This document shows, piece after piece, positions 7,641 through 16,449 of a stretch of 64,000 nt of DNA. The DNA comes from Streptomyces sp. SID8374 (GTDB lineage: Bacteria > Actinomycetota > Actinomycetes > Streptomycetales > Streptomycetaceae). Made by a program: the position numbers and the translations under genes. The notes below the pieces were generated by a model. That model was not told the DNA's origin. It saw nothing but the letters and a program-made list of their open reading frames with translations, and made no database searches. Position 1 is the first letter of the stretch, and each line of letters opens with the position of its first letter. Location of the stretch: positions 1,364,001 through 1,428,000 of the forward strand of contig NZ_WWGH01000002.1 of assembly GCF_009865135.1 (NCBI RefSeq), read 5' to 3'.

Positions 7641-8861
7641 ATGACGCGCACCGAGCACCCCTGGCTGCTCCCCTCGGCGATGGCCGATGCCGAGCTGCCC
7701 GGCGACCGGCCCCGGGCGCGGCGGACCGTACGCGACTGGGTCGTCGACATCGCGGCGTTCCTCTGCGCGGCGTTCATCGGCATGCTCGCCGTCGCCGCGG
7801 TCGACGCCGACGACACCACGGCGGACATCGTGGTGTTCATCGACTCGGTGGCGGGCGCGGCCGCCTGCTGCGCGCTCTGGCTGCGCAGGCGCTGGCCCGT
7901 CGGGCTGGCCGTGGCCCTGACCGCCGTCGCCGTCGTGGAACCCGTCGCCGTCGGGGCGCTGCTGGTCGCCCTGTTCAGCCTGGCCGTGCACCGCCCCTTC
8001 AAGCCCGCGGCGATCGTCGGCGCGGCCGCGCTCGTCACGGTGCCCCTCCAGCCGTGGCTGCGCCCCGACCCCGAGACCGGCTTCCTCGCCTCGGTCGTCT
8101 TCGGGGCGCTGCTGATCCTGCTGGTGCTCAGCTGGGGCATGGGCGTACGCGCCCGGCGCCAGCTCGTCCTCACGCTCCGCGAACGGGCCCGCCGCGCCGA
8201 GGCCGAGGCGGAACTCCGCGCCGAACAGGCCCAGCGGCTGGCCCGGGAGGCCATCGCCCGCGAGATGCACGACGTCCTGGCCCACCGGCTCACCCTGCTC
8301 AGCGTCCACGCCGGGGCACTCGAATTCCGGCCCGACGCCCCCACCGCCGAGATCGCCCGGGCCGCCGGAGTCATCCGGGACAGCGCCCACGAGGCGCTCC
8401 AGGACCTACGGGAGATCATCGGCGTGCTGCGCGGCCCCGGGGACACCGGCGAGGGTGAGCGGCCCCAGCCCACCCTCGCCACCCTGGACGGGCTGGTCGA
8501 CGAGTCCCGCGCGGCGGGCATGAAGGTGACCGTCCACCAGCGCGTCGCCGCCCCAAAGGACGCGCCCGCCGCCACCGGCCGCACGGTGTACCGCATCGCC
8601 CAGGAGTGCCTGACCAACGCCCGTAAACACGCACCCGGCACCGAGGTCACCGTCACCGTGACCGGCGGCCCCGGGGACGGCCTCACCATCGAGGTGACGA
8701 ACCCGGCCCCCACCGAACCTTTCGAACGGGTCCCCGGCTCCGGCCAGGGCCTCATCGGCCTCACCGAACGCGCCACGCTCGCCGGGGGCGGCCTGGAGTA
8801 CGGCCCCACGGCGGACGGCGGCTTCACGGTCCGGGCCCGGCTGCCGTGGCCTGCGGCGTGA
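7641..8861 (+). CDS. two-component sensor histidine kinase (NarL/DesK type)
   Basis: 406 aa. Membrane segments cover about residues 35-165, followed by a coiled linker (ERARRAEAEAELRAEQAQRL). The HisKA_3 dimerisation helix carries the phospho-acceptor His210 in REMHDVLAHRL, and the ATPase has the N-box QECLTNARKHA and glycine box GSGQGLIGLTERA. It signals to the response regulator 187 bp downstream, which has its own apparent promoter. The C-terminus (RLPWPAA, stop) is followed by three 33-bp copies of itself. The signal sensed is unknown. Confidence 0.93.
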   Translation: MTRTEHPWLLPSAMADAELPGDRPRARRTVRDWVVDIAAFLCAAFIGMLAVAAVDADDTTADIVVFIDSVAGAAACCALWLRRRWPVGLAVALTAVAVVEPVAVGALLVALFSLAVHRPFKPAAIVGAAALVTVPLQPWLRPDPETGFLASVVFGALLILLVLSWGMGVRARRQLVLTLRERARRAEAEAELRAEQAQRLAREAIAREMHDVLAHRLTLLSVHAGALEFRPDAPTAEIARAAGVIRDSAHEALQDLREIIGVLRGPGDTGEGERPQPTLATLDGLVDESRAAGMKVTVHQRVAAPKDAPAATGRTVYRIAQECLTNARKHAPGTEVTVTVTGGPGDGLTIEVTNPAPTEPFERVPGSGQGLIGLTERATLAGGGLEYGPTADGGFTVRARLPWPAA

Positions 8862-8968
8862 GGCGCGCTCCGGCTGTGGTGGCCGATGGCGTGAGGCGCG
8901 CGTCGGCCACCGGTGCCAGCCGGATGAGGCGCGCCCCGGCTGCCGTGGCCGGCCGCATGAGGAACCCG
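8826..8968. repeat. exact-period 33-bp tandem array copying the 3' end of the kinase gene
   Basis: TGAGG recurs at 8859 (the kinase stop), 8892, 8925 and 8958, a constant 33-bp step. Each unit continues the kinase frame and ends in TGA. The third copy reads RLPWPAA-stop, identical to the kinase's own C-terminus, so the array looks like repeated duplication of the last 11 codons with the stop. Confidence 0.85.
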
Positions 8969-9035
8969 CAGGGCGGCCCGCGTGCCGCCCACTCCCGTAC
9001 GGCGACCGCCCCGCCGCCCTCCAGGCCCGGCTGGC

Positions 9036-9041
9036 TACGGT
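9036..9041 (+). promoter_or_regulatory. -10 box (TACGGT) for a leaderless response regulator transcript
   Basis: TACGGT, 7 nt, then ATG 9049, with no ribosome-binding site. This suggests the regulator can be transcribed separately from the kinase. Confidence 0.45.
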
Positions 9042-9048
9042 GGCCGTC

Positions 9049-9786
9049 ATGAACACCCCGGCCTCCCCGACCCCTTCCGCCTCTCCCTCCCCGCCCGTCC
9101 GGCTGCTCATCGTCGACGACGACCCGCTCGTGCGGGCCGGGCTCGCCCTGATGCTCGGCGGGGCCGACGACATCGACATCGTGGGGGAGGGCGCGGACGG
9201 CAGCGAGGTCGCCGCCCTGGTCGAACGGCTGCGCCCCGACGTCGTCCTGATGGACATCCGGATGCCCGGCATGGACGGACTCACCGCGACCGAGGAGCTG
9301 CGCCGCCGCCCCGATGCGCCCGAAGTCGTCGTCCTCACCACCTTCCACGCCGACGAACAGGTGCTGCGGGCCATCCGCGCCGGGGCTGCGGGATTCGTCC
9401 TGAAAGACACCCCGCCCGCCCGGATCGTCGAATCGGTCCGACGGGTCGCCGCCGGGGACCCGGTGCTCTCACCCGCCGTCACCCGCCAGCTCATGGCCCG
9501 TGCGGCGGGAGGTGCGCAGGACGACCGCACCAGCCGGACCGAGCGGGCCCGCAGGCGGTTCGGGGAGCTGGCGGAGCGGGAGAGGGAGGTGGCGATCGCC
9601 GTCGGGCGCGGACACTCCAACGCCGAGATCGCGGGCGAGCTCTACCTCAGCGTCGCCACCGTCAAGACCCAGGTCTCGCGGATTCTCGCCAAACTCGACC
9701 TGAACAACCGTGTCCAGATCGCCCTGTTGGTCCACGATGCCGGGCTCCTCGACACGGACGGGGAGGAGGGCGGCGGCCTAGGGTGA
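9049..9786 (+). CDS. NarL/LuxR-family response regulator
   Basis: 245 aa. Receiver domain with the acidic pocket IVDDDPL, phospho-acceptor Asp69 in VLMDIRMPG, Thr in VVLTTFHAD and Lys in VLKDTPPARI; C-terminal LuxR helix-turn-helix (LAEREREVAIAVGRGHSN, then SVATVKTQVSRIL). Start placed at ATG 9049 rather than GTG 9040 because the TACGGT box lies just upstream. Cognate partner of the preceding kinase. Target genes are not evident; the adjacent P450 starts 31 bp downstream and may be co-transcribed. Confidence 0.93.
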   Translation: MNTPASPTPSASPSPPVRLLIVDDDPLVRAGLALMLGGADDIDIVGEGADGSEVAALVERLRPDVVLMDIRMPGMDGLTATEELRRRPDAPEVVVLTTFHADEQVLRAIRAGAAGFVLKDTPPARIVESVRRVAAGDPVLSPAVTRQLMARAAGGAQDDRTSRTERARRRFGELAEREREVAIAVGRGHSNAEIAGELYLSVATVKTQVSRILAKLDLNNRVQIALLVHDAGLLDTDGEEGGGLG

Positions 9787-9817
9787 GTGGTCCGGACCGG
9801 AAGAGGGGCTGACCACG

Positions 9818-10990
9818 ATGGCTGTGCTCGATCTGCGGGATCTGCCGGATTTCACGGCGAACCCCTATCCGTACTACGCCAAGCTGCGCGCCGAGGGGCC
9901 GGTGCACGCGGTGCGCACCGAGCACATGGAGCGCGTCTGGCTGGTCGTCGGATACGAGGAGGCCCGCTGGGTCCTCGCCGACCAGCGGTTCGGCAAGGAC
10001 TGGCGGACCACCGGGCGCTGGGCCGCCGAGGTGAACCCGATCAGCGACAACATGCTGGAGCTGGACGCCCCGCGCCACACCCGGCTGCGCAGGCTCGTCG
10101 TCCGCGAGTTCACCGCCCGCCGCATCGAGGCGCTGCGCCCCCGGGTCTCCGAGATCACCACCGAGCTCCTCGACGCGATGGTCCCGGCCGGTTCCGCCGA
10201 TCTCGTCGACGCGCTGGCCTTCCCGCTCCCGATGACCGTCATCTGCGAACTGCTCGGCGTGCCCGACATCGACCGGGACACCTTCCGTACGCTGTCGAAC
10301 GGCATCGTCACCCCCACCCCGGCCCAGCGGGAGGCCGACCCGGTCGGCGCGATGAGCGCCTACCTGGTCCAACTCATCGAGGACAAACGGAGTTCGCCGG
10401 GCGAGGACCTGCTGAGCGCGCTGATCAGAAGCCGCGACGAGGGCGGCGACGGGCTCTCCGCCGACGAACTGGTCGGCATGGCCTTCCTGTTGCTCGTCGC
10501 CGGACACGAGACCACCGTCAACCTGATCTCCAACGGTGTGCGCGCCCTCCTCGACCACCCGGACCAACTCGCCCTGCTGCGCGCCGATCCCGGGCTCCTC
10601 GACGGGGCGGTGGAGGAGATGCTGCGGTACGACGGCCCGGTGGAGACCGCCACCCTCCGCTTCACCCGCGAGGAGGTGATGATCGGCTCCACCGTGATCC
10701 CCGACGACGAGCCGGTGCTCGTGGCTCTCGCCTCGGGCGGCCGGGACCCGGAGCGGTTCGCGGACCCGGACGCCTTCGACATCCGCCGCGCACCCCAGGG
10801 GCATCTGGCTTTCGGCCACGGGGCGCACTACTGCCTGGGCGCCCCGCTCGCCCGCATGGAGGCGCGCATCGCGATCGGCGCGCTGCTGGAGCGCTGCCCG
10901 GACCTGGCCCGCGACCCGGCGGGCGGCGAGCCGGAGTGGCTGCCCGGCCTGCTGATGCGCGGGGTGCGGCGGCTGCCGGTGCGCTGGTGA
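9818..10990 (+). CDS. cytochrome P450 (bacterial CYP107-like)
   Basis: 390-aa soluble class I P450. Haem-ligand Cys339 in LAFGHGAHYCLGAPLARME, I-helix oxygen groove LLLVAGHETTVNLI, K-helix ExxR in EEMLRYDGP. Typical actinobacterial length; no ferredoxin gene is adjacent, so electrons must come from elsewhere. It may be read through from the response regulator 31 bp upstream. Sequence style suggests the CYP105/107 group of xenobiotic or secondary-metabolite hydroxylases; substrate unknown. Confidence 0.92.
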   Translation: MAVLDLRDLPDFTANPYPYYAKLRAEGPVHAVRTEHMERVWLVVGYEEARWVLADQRFGKDWRTTGRWAAEVNPISDNMLELDAPRHTRLRRLVVREFTARRIEALRPRVSEITTELLDAMVPAGSADLVDALAFPLPMTVICELLGVPDIDRDTFRTLSNGIVTPTPAQREADPVGAMSAYLVQLIEDKRSSPGEDLLSALIRSRDEGGDGLSADELVGMAFLLLVAGHETTVNLISNGVRALLDHPDQLALLRADPGLLDGAVEEMLRYDGPVETATLRFTREEVMIGSTVIPDDEPVLVALASGGRDPERFADPDAFDIRRAPQGHLAFGHGAHYCLGAPLARMEARIAIGALLERCPDLARDPAGGEPEWLPGLLMRGVRRLPVRW

Positions 10991-11102
10991 GGCCGCTGTC
11001 CCGACGCGGCCTGCTTCGACATCACCAGGAGGCCCGGAGCCATGGGGCCGGTGGCCGTTGACCGGTAACGGGCTCTCGGTGGCCTGGTGAAGGGCCCCGG
11101 CC

Positions 11103-12116
11103 TCACCCGCCCGGGATCTCCTCCATCGCCACCGGGCGGCGTTCGCGGCGCGAGACCTCGCAGGCCTCGGCGATCCGCAGCGCGTGCAGGGCCTCGCGCC
11201 CGTCGCACGGGTTGGCCAGCTCACCCCGGGCGACCCGGAGGAAGGCGTCCAGCTCCGCCTCATACGCCGGGGCGAACCGCTCCAGGAACCCCGGCCACGG
11301 CTTCGGCGGAGCGCCCGGGCCCTCCGGTTCGGCCGAGGTCAGCGGCGTACGGTCGTCCACGCCGACGGCGATCTGGTCCAGCTCGCCGGCCAGCTCCATG
11401 CGGACGTCGTACCCGGCGCCGTTGCAACGGGTCGCGGTGGCGGTGGCCAGCGTGCCGTCGTCCAGGGTGAGCAGGGCGGCGGCCGTGTCCACGTCGCCCG
11501 CCTCGCGGAACATCGCGGGCCCGGCGTCCGACCCGGTGGCGTACACCTCGCCGACCTCGCGGCCCGTCACCCACCGCAGGATGTCGAAGTCGTGGACCAG
11601 GCAGTCCCGGTACAGCCCGCCGGAGAGCGGGAGGTAGTCGGCGGGCGGGGGAGCGGGGTCGGAGGTGACGGCCCGTACGGTGTGCAGCCGCCCGAGCCTC
11701 CCCTCCCGTACCGCCGCCCTCGCCTCGGCGTACCCGGCGTCGAAGCGGCGCATGAACCCCAGCTGGAGGATGCTGCCCGCCGCCTCGACCTCCGCGAGGG
11801 CACCGAGCGTGCCGGGCAGGTCCAGGGCGATCGGCTTCTCGCAGAACGCGGGCAGCCCGGCCCGGGCGGCGCGGGCGATGAGCGGGGCGTGGGCGGCGGT
11901 CGCCGAACAGATCACCAGCGCGTCGGGGAGGTCCCGGCCCTCGCCGGTGAACATCGCGTCCACCGGGACGGCCGAGGCCCCGGTGCGGGTGGCCGCCACG
12001 GCGGCGCGCTCCGGATCCGCGTCCGCCACCAGCAGGGAGTCCACGGCGGGATGACGGCTCAGCACCTCCGCATGGAAAGTGCCGATACGTCCCGTTCCGA
12101 TGAGTCCGATGCGCAT
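11103..12116 (-). CDS. Gfo/Idh/MocA-family dehydrogenase (inositol 2-dehydrogenase-like)
   Basis: 337 aa from ATG 12116. NAD(P)-binding Rossmann fold at the N-terminus (IGLIGTGRIGTFHAEVL), the family EKP motif (FCEKPIALD), and the catalytic Asp/His region YRDCLVHDFDILRW. Closest in style to inositol 2-dehydrogenase (IolG) and related sugar dehydrogenases. It is divergent from a GntR regulator and its promoter region carries two palindromes, so it is probably part of the same sugar-use regulon as the ABC transporter. The substrate, a sugar or inositol, is inferred from this context. Confidence 0.88.
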   Translation of the reverse strand: MRIGLIGTGRIGTFHAEVLSRHPAVDSLLVADADPERAAVAATRTGASAVPVDAMFTGEGRDLPDALVICSATAAHAPLIARAARAGLPAFCEKPIALDLPGTLGALAEVEAAGSILQLGFMRRFDAGYAEARAAVREGRLGRLHTVRAVTSDPAPPPADYLPLSGGLYRDCLVHDFDILRWVTGREVGEVYATGSDAGPAMFREAGDVDTAAALLTLDDGTLATATATRCNGAGYDVRMELAGELDQIAVGVDDRTPLTSAEPEGPGAPPKPWPGFLERFAPAYEAELDAFLRVARGELANPCDGREALHALRIAEACEVSRRERRPVAMEEIPGG

Positions 12117-12155
12117 GGCCCCAAGGTGGCCTTCGCCCGGTCATCATGTCAAGCG

Positions 12156-12169
12156 TTTGTCCTGACAAA
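12156..12169. promoter_or_regulatory. GntR-type operator 1
   Basis: TTTGTC-CT-GACAAA, a perfect 14-bp palindrome between the divergent dehydrogenase and GntR genes, centred 41 bp (about four helical turns) from the second site. Confidence 0.6.
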
Positions 12170-12196
12170 TGAACCGGCACCCGCGGTGACCATGGC

Positions 12197-12210
12197 TTTG
12201 TCCGGACAAT
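12197..12210. promoter_or_regulatory. GntR-type operator 2
   Basis: TTTGTC-CG-GACAAT, with core TTGTCCGGACAA fully palindromic. It ends 5 bp before the TAGGCT box of the GntR gene, so occupancy should block that promoter (autoregulation, inferred). Confidence 0.6.
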
Positions 12211-12215
12211 CGAAC

Positions 12216-12221
12216 TAGGCT
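12216..12221 (+). promoter_or_regulatory. -10 box (TAGGCT) for a leaderless GntR transcript
   Basis: TAGGCT followed by 7 nt and then GTG 12229, with no ribosome-binding site. Confidence 0.5.
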
Positions 12222-12228
12222 CGCCCCC

Positions 12229-12987
12229 GTGACCGCACAAGGAGCCGATCAGCCGCTGCCGCTGAGCGTGGACCGCACCAGCCCGGTGCCGCTCTACTTC
12301 CAGCTGGCGCAGCAACTGGAGGCCGCCGTCGAACAGGGCCGGCTGGCCCCCGGCACCCTGCTCGGCAACGAGATCGACCTCGCCCACCGCCTCGGCCTCT
12401 CCCGCCCCACCGTCCGCCAGGCCATCCAGTCGCTCGTCGACAAGGGGCTGATGGTGCGCCGCCGGGGCGTCGGCACCCAGGTCGTGCACAGCCAGGTCCG
12501 CCGCCCGCTGGAGCTCAGCTCGCTCTACGACGACCTGGAGGCGGCCGGCCAGCGCCCCGCGACCAAGGTCCTGCGCACCACCATGGAACCGGCCACCGCC
12601 GAGATCGCCGCCGCGCTGGGGGTCGCCGAGGGCACCGAGGTCCACCTGGTCGAGAGGCTGCGCTACGCCCATGACGAGCCGATGGCCCTCCTGCGCAACC
12701 ACCTGCCCCCGGAGCTGCTCGCCCTCCCGGCGCAGGAGCTGGAGTCCACCGGGCTCTACCGGATGATGCGAGCCTCGGGCATCACGCTGCACAGCGCCCG
12801 CCAGTCCGTCGGCGCCCGCGCCGCCACGGCGGGGGAGGCCCGGGCCCTGGACGAGGAGCCGGGCGCGCCTCTGCTCACGATGGAGCGCACTACGTACGAC
12901 GCGACGGGCCGCGCGGTGGAGTTCGGCTCCCACGTCTACCGCGCGTCGCGCTACGCGTTCGAGTTCCAACTCCTGATCCGCGCCTGA
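12229..12987 (+). CDS. GntR-family regulator with UTRA domain (HutC subfamily)
   Basis: 252 aa from GTG 12229. N-terminal winged helix at about residues 18-85 (PLYFQLAQQLEAAVEQGRL, then LGLSRPTVRQAIQSLVDKG and RRRGVGTQVV); C-terminal UTRA effector domain (EVHLVERLRYAHDEPMAL, LLTMERTTYDATGRAVEFG). HutC-type regulators bind small sugars or acids. The twin palindromes just upstream, and the dehydrogenase and sugar ABC genes on either side, make it the probable local repressor of sugar or inositol use. Confidence 0.92.
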   Translation: MTAQGADQPLPLSVDRTSPVPLYFQLAQQLEAAVEQGRLAPGTLLGNEIDLAHRLGLSRPTVRQAIQSLVDKGLMVRRRGVGTQVVHSQVRRPLELSSLYDDLEAAGQRPATKVLRTTMEPATAEIAAALGVAEGTEVHLVERLRYAHDEPMALLRNHLPPELLALPAQELESTGLYRMMRASGITLHSARQSVGARAATAGEARALDEEPGAPLLTMERTTYDATGRAVEFGSHVYRASRYAFEFQLLIRA

Positions 12988-13007
12988 GCCCCCCCAGCCG
13001 GCCCGGG

Positions 13008-13233
13008 CGCCCACATGCAGCCTGTCCGGCGTTGCCCCGTCCTGTGCGGCCGCTCAATCCACCTGTTCGACGTCGATCCATCGTGCGCGGGTGCCCACAT
13101 GCAGCCCGTCCGCGTTTGAGGACGGAACCCTTGCGTGGGTGGGCCCGCAGGCAGAGGATGCCTGAGGCACGGGCCCCTCATGGGCGACCGGTCCCCACAC
13201 CGACGGTTCCGTCCTCAAACGCCGGACGGGCTG
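13008..13233. repeat. Streptomyces-type intergenic repeat (inverted pair plus a degenerate copy)
   Basis: CAGCCCGTCCGCGTTTGAGG begins the left arm at 13102; its reverse complement, with one extra G, ends the right arm at 13205-13233, and both arms share GGACGGAACC. A decayed direct copy begins CCCACATGCAGCC near 13010. The motif GTCCGGCGTTTGAGGACGG is widely scattered in Streptomyces intergenic DNA (general knowledge). The pair could fold into a long stem and may terminate gntR transcription. The rest of the 438-bp gap holds C-rich sequence with no clear promoter. Confidence 0.7.
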
Positions 13234-13425
13234 GGAAGGGGCACCCCGACCGGGCTGGGGGTGGCACCCCCGCCAGGCTGGGGGCGGCACCCCCAACAGT
13301 CTGGAAGGCGCCCCCCGGGCGGAAGCGCGCACGGCTCGGGGATACTGGGCAGCCGGCCCGGGGCCCCGTACACTCCCCGGCCCGGTCAAGCGCACAGCGA
13401 GCAGCAGCAGAAGGGCACGGGCGTC

Positions 13426-14430
13426 GTGGCAAGGGTTCGAACAGGGGTACGCGCACTGGGCGCCGTCCTGGCAGTGGCGCTGGCAGCCGCAGGATGCAGC
13501 AGCACCGGCGGCAAGCGGGCGGAAGAGCGCGCGGCCGAGGCCGCCGAGGGCCGGGCCGCGGTGAACACGCCCCGCTGGACCTTCGCCATGGTCACCCACT
13601 CGGGCGACGGCGACACCTTCTGGGACATCGTCCAGAAGGGCGCCGAACAGGCGGCCGTCAAGGACAACATCAACTTCCTCTACTCGCACGACGACGAGGC
13701 CAACCAGCAGGCCCAGCTCGTCCAGACCGCGATCGACAAGAAGGTCGACGGGCTGATCGTCTCGCTGGCCAAGCCCGACGCCATGAAGGCCGTGATCGCC
13801 AAGGCCGTCAAGGCGGGCATCCCGGTCGTCACGGTGAACTCCGGCTCCGCGGAGTCCAAGGAGTTCGGCGCCCTGACCCACATCGGCCAGGACGAGTCGA
13901 TCGCCGGTGAGGCCGTCGGCGACGAGCTGAACAAGAGGGACCGCAAGAAGGTCCTCTGCGTCCTGCACGAGCAGGGAAACGTGGGCCACGAGCAGCGCTG
14001 CGCCGGGGCCAAGAAGACCTTCGACGGCACCATGCAGAACCTGTACGTCGACGGCACCAACATGCCCGACGTCACCGCGTCCATCGAGGCCAAGCTCCAG
14101 TCCGACAAGAGCATCGACGCGGTCGTCACCCTCGGCGCCCCCTTCGCCGACGCCGCCGTCCAGGCCAAGCAGACGGCGGGCAGCAAGGCCGAGATCGACA
14201 CCTTCGACCTCAACGCCAAGGTCGCCACCGGCCTCCAGACCGACAAGCTCGGCTTCGCCGTCGACCAGCAGCCCTACCTCCAGGGGTACCAGGCCGTGGA
14301 CCTGCTCTGGCTCTACCGCTACAACCGCAACGTGCTCGGCGGCGGCCTCCCCGTCCTCACCGGCCCGCAGATCATCACCAAGGACGACGCGGACGCCCTG
14401 GCCGACTACACCAAGCGGGGCACCCGATGA
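13426..14430 (+). CDS. sugar ABC transporter substrate-binding lipoprotein (RbsB-like)
   Basis: 334 aa from GTG 13426; the open frame extends upstream into the repeat region without a start signal. Lipoprotein signal peptide with lipobox LAAAGC (Cys about residue 23), then a periplasmic-binding-protein type 1 fold (FAMVTHSGDGDTFWDIVQKG, DGLIVSLAKPD, GIPVVTVNSG, HIGQDESIAGEAVG, DAVVTLGAPFADAAV). Family members bind ribose, xylose, inositol or similar sugars. First gene of a four-gene set: its stop overlaps the permease start (ATGA). Confidence 0.92.
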   Translation: MARVRTGVRALGAVLAVALAAAGCSSTGGKRAEERAAEAAEGRAAVNTPRWTFAMVTHSGDGDTFWDIVQKGAEQAAVKDNINFLYSHDDEANQQAQLVQTAIDKKVDGLIVSLAKPDAMKAVIAKAVKAGIPVVTVNSGSAESKEFGALTHIGQDESIAGEAVGDELNKRDRKKVLCVLHEQGNVGHEQRCAGAKKTFDGTMQNLYVDGTNMPDVTASIEAKLQSDKSIDAVVTLGAPFADAAVQAKQTAGSKAEIDTFDLNAKVATGLQTDKLGFAVDQQPYLQGYQAVDLLWLYRYNRNVLGGGLPVLTGPQIITKDDADALADYTKRGTR

Positions 14431-15473
14431 GCGGCTCCACCGCCGCGCCCGACCAACTCGACGAGCGGCTGGTCCGCACCTCGCCCCTGCGTAAGCTGCT
14501 CGGCCGCCCCGAGCTCGGCTCGGTCGTCGGCGCGGCAGCCGTCTTCCTCTTCTTCGCGATCGTCGCCGACAGCTTCCTCCGGGCCTCCAGCTTCGGGACC
14601 GTCCTGTACGCGGCCTCCGTCCTCGGCATCATGGCCGCCCCGGTCGCGCTGCTGATGATCGGCGGCGAGTTCGACCTCTCCGCCGGTGTCCTGGTGACCA
14701 GCTCCGCGCTGATCTCATCGATGTTCAGCTACCAGATGACGGCCAACGTCTGGGTCGGCGTCTTCGTGTCGCTGCTGGTCACGCTCGCCATCGGGGCGTT
14801 CAACGGGTTCATGTTGACCCGCACCAAACTGCCGAGCTTCATCATCACGCTCGGTACGTTCCTGATGCTCACCGGTCTGAACCTCGGCTTCACCAAGCTG
14901 ATCAGCGGCACGGTCTCCACCAAGGCCATCGGGGACATGGAGGGCTTCGAGTCCGCCCGCGCCCTGTTCGCCTCGACGCTCACCCTCGGCGGCGTCGAGT
15001 TCAAGGTGACGATCCTGTGGTGGGTGGCGCTCGTCGCCCTCGCCACCTGGATCCTGCTCCGTACCCGCTTCGGCAACTGGATCTTCGCCGTCGGCGGCGA
15101 GGCCGACGCCGCCCGCGCGGTAGGCGTCCCCGTCATCCGTACCAAGATCGGGCTCTACCTGGGCGTCGCCTTCGCCGCCTGGATCTCCGGCCAGCACCTG
15201 CTCTTCAGCTACGACGTCGTCCAGTCCGGCGAGGGCGTCGGCAACGAGCTGACGTACATCATCGCGGCCGTCATCGGCGGCTGCCTGATCACCGGCGGCT
15301 ACGGCTCCGCGATCGGCTCGGCGGTCGGTGCCTTCATCTTCGGCATGACCAGCAAGGGCATCGTGTACGCCGAGTGGAACCCGGACTGGTTCAAATTCTT
15401 CCTGGGAGCGATGCTGCTCCTGGCCACCCTGCTCAACGCGTGGGTGCGCAAGCGCGCGGAGGCGACAACATGA
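14427..15473 (+). CDS. sugar ABC transporter permease (RbsC-like)
   Basis: 348-aa integral membrane protein of the BPD_transp_2 family with about nine or ten segments. The family loop is seen in LMIGGEFDLSAGVLVTSSAL (the G-E-F/I-D-L-S motif of ribose-type permeases) and AVGVPVIRTKIGLYLGVAF. It overlaps the binding-protein gene and the ATPase gene by 4 bp at each end, so translation is coupled. It presumably forms a homodimeric pore with the downstream ATPase. Confidence 0.93.
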   Translation: MSGSTAAPDQLDERLVRTSPLRKLLGRPELGSVVGAAAVFLFFAIVADSFLRASSFGTVLYAASVLGIMAAPVALLMIGGEFDLSAGVLVTSSALISSMFSYQMTANVWVGVFVSLLVTLAIGAFNGFMLTRTKLPSFIITLGTFLMLTGLNLGFTKLISGTVSTKAIGDMEGFESARALFASTLTLGGVEFKVTILWWVALVALATWILLRTRFGNWIFAVGGEADAARAVGVPVIRTKIGLYLGVAFAAWISGQHLLFSYDVVQSGEGVGNELTYIIAAVIGGCLITGGYGSAIGSAVGAFIFGMTSKGIVYAEWNPDWFKFFLGAMLLLATLLNAWVRKRAEATT

Positions 15474-16315
15474 CGGCCACGTCCGAGAAGAGCGCGGGCC
15501 CCCTGGTCGAGCTGGACGACGTATCGAAGTTCTACGGCAACATCAAGGCCCTGGAACATGTCTCGCTGGAGGTCCACGCGGGCGAGATCACCTGCGTCCT
15601 CGGCGACAACGGCGCCGGCAAGTCCACCCTCATCAAGATCATCGCCGGGCTGCACCGGCACGACGCGGGCCGCTTCCTGATCGACGGCGAGGAGACCACC
15701 CTCGCCAACCCGCGCGACGCCCTGGACCGCGGCATCGCCACCGTCTACCAGGACCTCGCCGTCGTCCCGCTGATGCCGGTCTGGCGGAACTTCTTCCTCG
15801 GCTCCGAACCGACCATCGGCGTGGGCCCCTTCAAGCGCCTCGACGTCCGCAGGATGCGCGAGACGACCCGTACGGAACTCCTCCGAATGGGCATCGACCT
15901 GCGCGACGTCGACCAGCCCATCGGCACCCTCTCCGGCGGCGAGCGCCAGTGCGTGGCGATCGCCCGCGCCGTCTACTTCGGCGCCAAGGTCCTCGTCCTC
16001 GACGAGCCGACCGCCGCGCTCGGCGTCAAGCAGTCCGGGGTCGTCCTCAAGTACGTCGCGGCCGCCCGCGACGCCGGGCTCGGCGTGGTCCTCATCACGC
16101 ACAACCCGCACCACGCCCACCTCGTCGGCGACCGGTTCATCCTGCTCAAGCGCGGCGCGATGTCCGGCAGCCACACCAAGGACGACATCACGCTGGACGA
16201 ACTCACCCGTCAGATGGCGGGCGGCAGCGAGCTGGAGGAGCTCAGCCACGAGCTGGAACGCACCCCCACCCCCACCCTCCCGGGCGGCCCCGCAGCGGCC
16301 GACGACGCCCCCTGA
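15470..16315 (+). CDS. sugar ABC transporter ATPase, single nucleotide-binding domain
   Basis: 281 aa from ATG 15470. One ABC domain: Walker A GDNGAGKST, signature LSGGERQC, Walker B VLVLDEPTAAL, switch His in LITHNPHHAH. Ribose-type importers usually have two fused ATPase domains (RbsA, about 500 aa); this one-domain form is like the fructose system FrcBCA and must dimerise. The tail after about residue 250 is charged and Pro-rich. The end is 134 bp from the kinase gene; that gap is GC-rich with overlapping short inverted repeats but no clear promoter. Confidence 0.92.
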   Translation: MTATSEKSAGPLVELDDVSKFYGNIKALEHVSLEVHAGEITCVLGDNGAGKSTLIKIIAGLHRHDAGRFLIDGEETTLANPRDALDRGIATVYQDLAVVPLMPVWRNFFLGSEPTIGVGPFKRLDVRRMRETTRTELLRMGIDLRDVDQPIGTLSGGERQCVAIARAVYFGAKVLVLDEPTAALGVKQSGVVLKYVAAARDAGLGVVLITHNPHHAHLVGDRFILLKRGAMSGSHTKDDITLDELTRQMAGGSELEELSHELERTPTPTLPGGPAAADDAP

Positions 16316-16449
16316 CCGGAGACCCGCCCCGGCGCGGCCCGACCCCGGCCGACGGCCCCCGGGGCCCGGCAGTGGCAGAATCGGGCGCGGCGGGCGCCGT
16401 CCGCCGCCGGCCGCGACAGCGGCCCGGCCCCCCAGACCCCGCAGGGACG

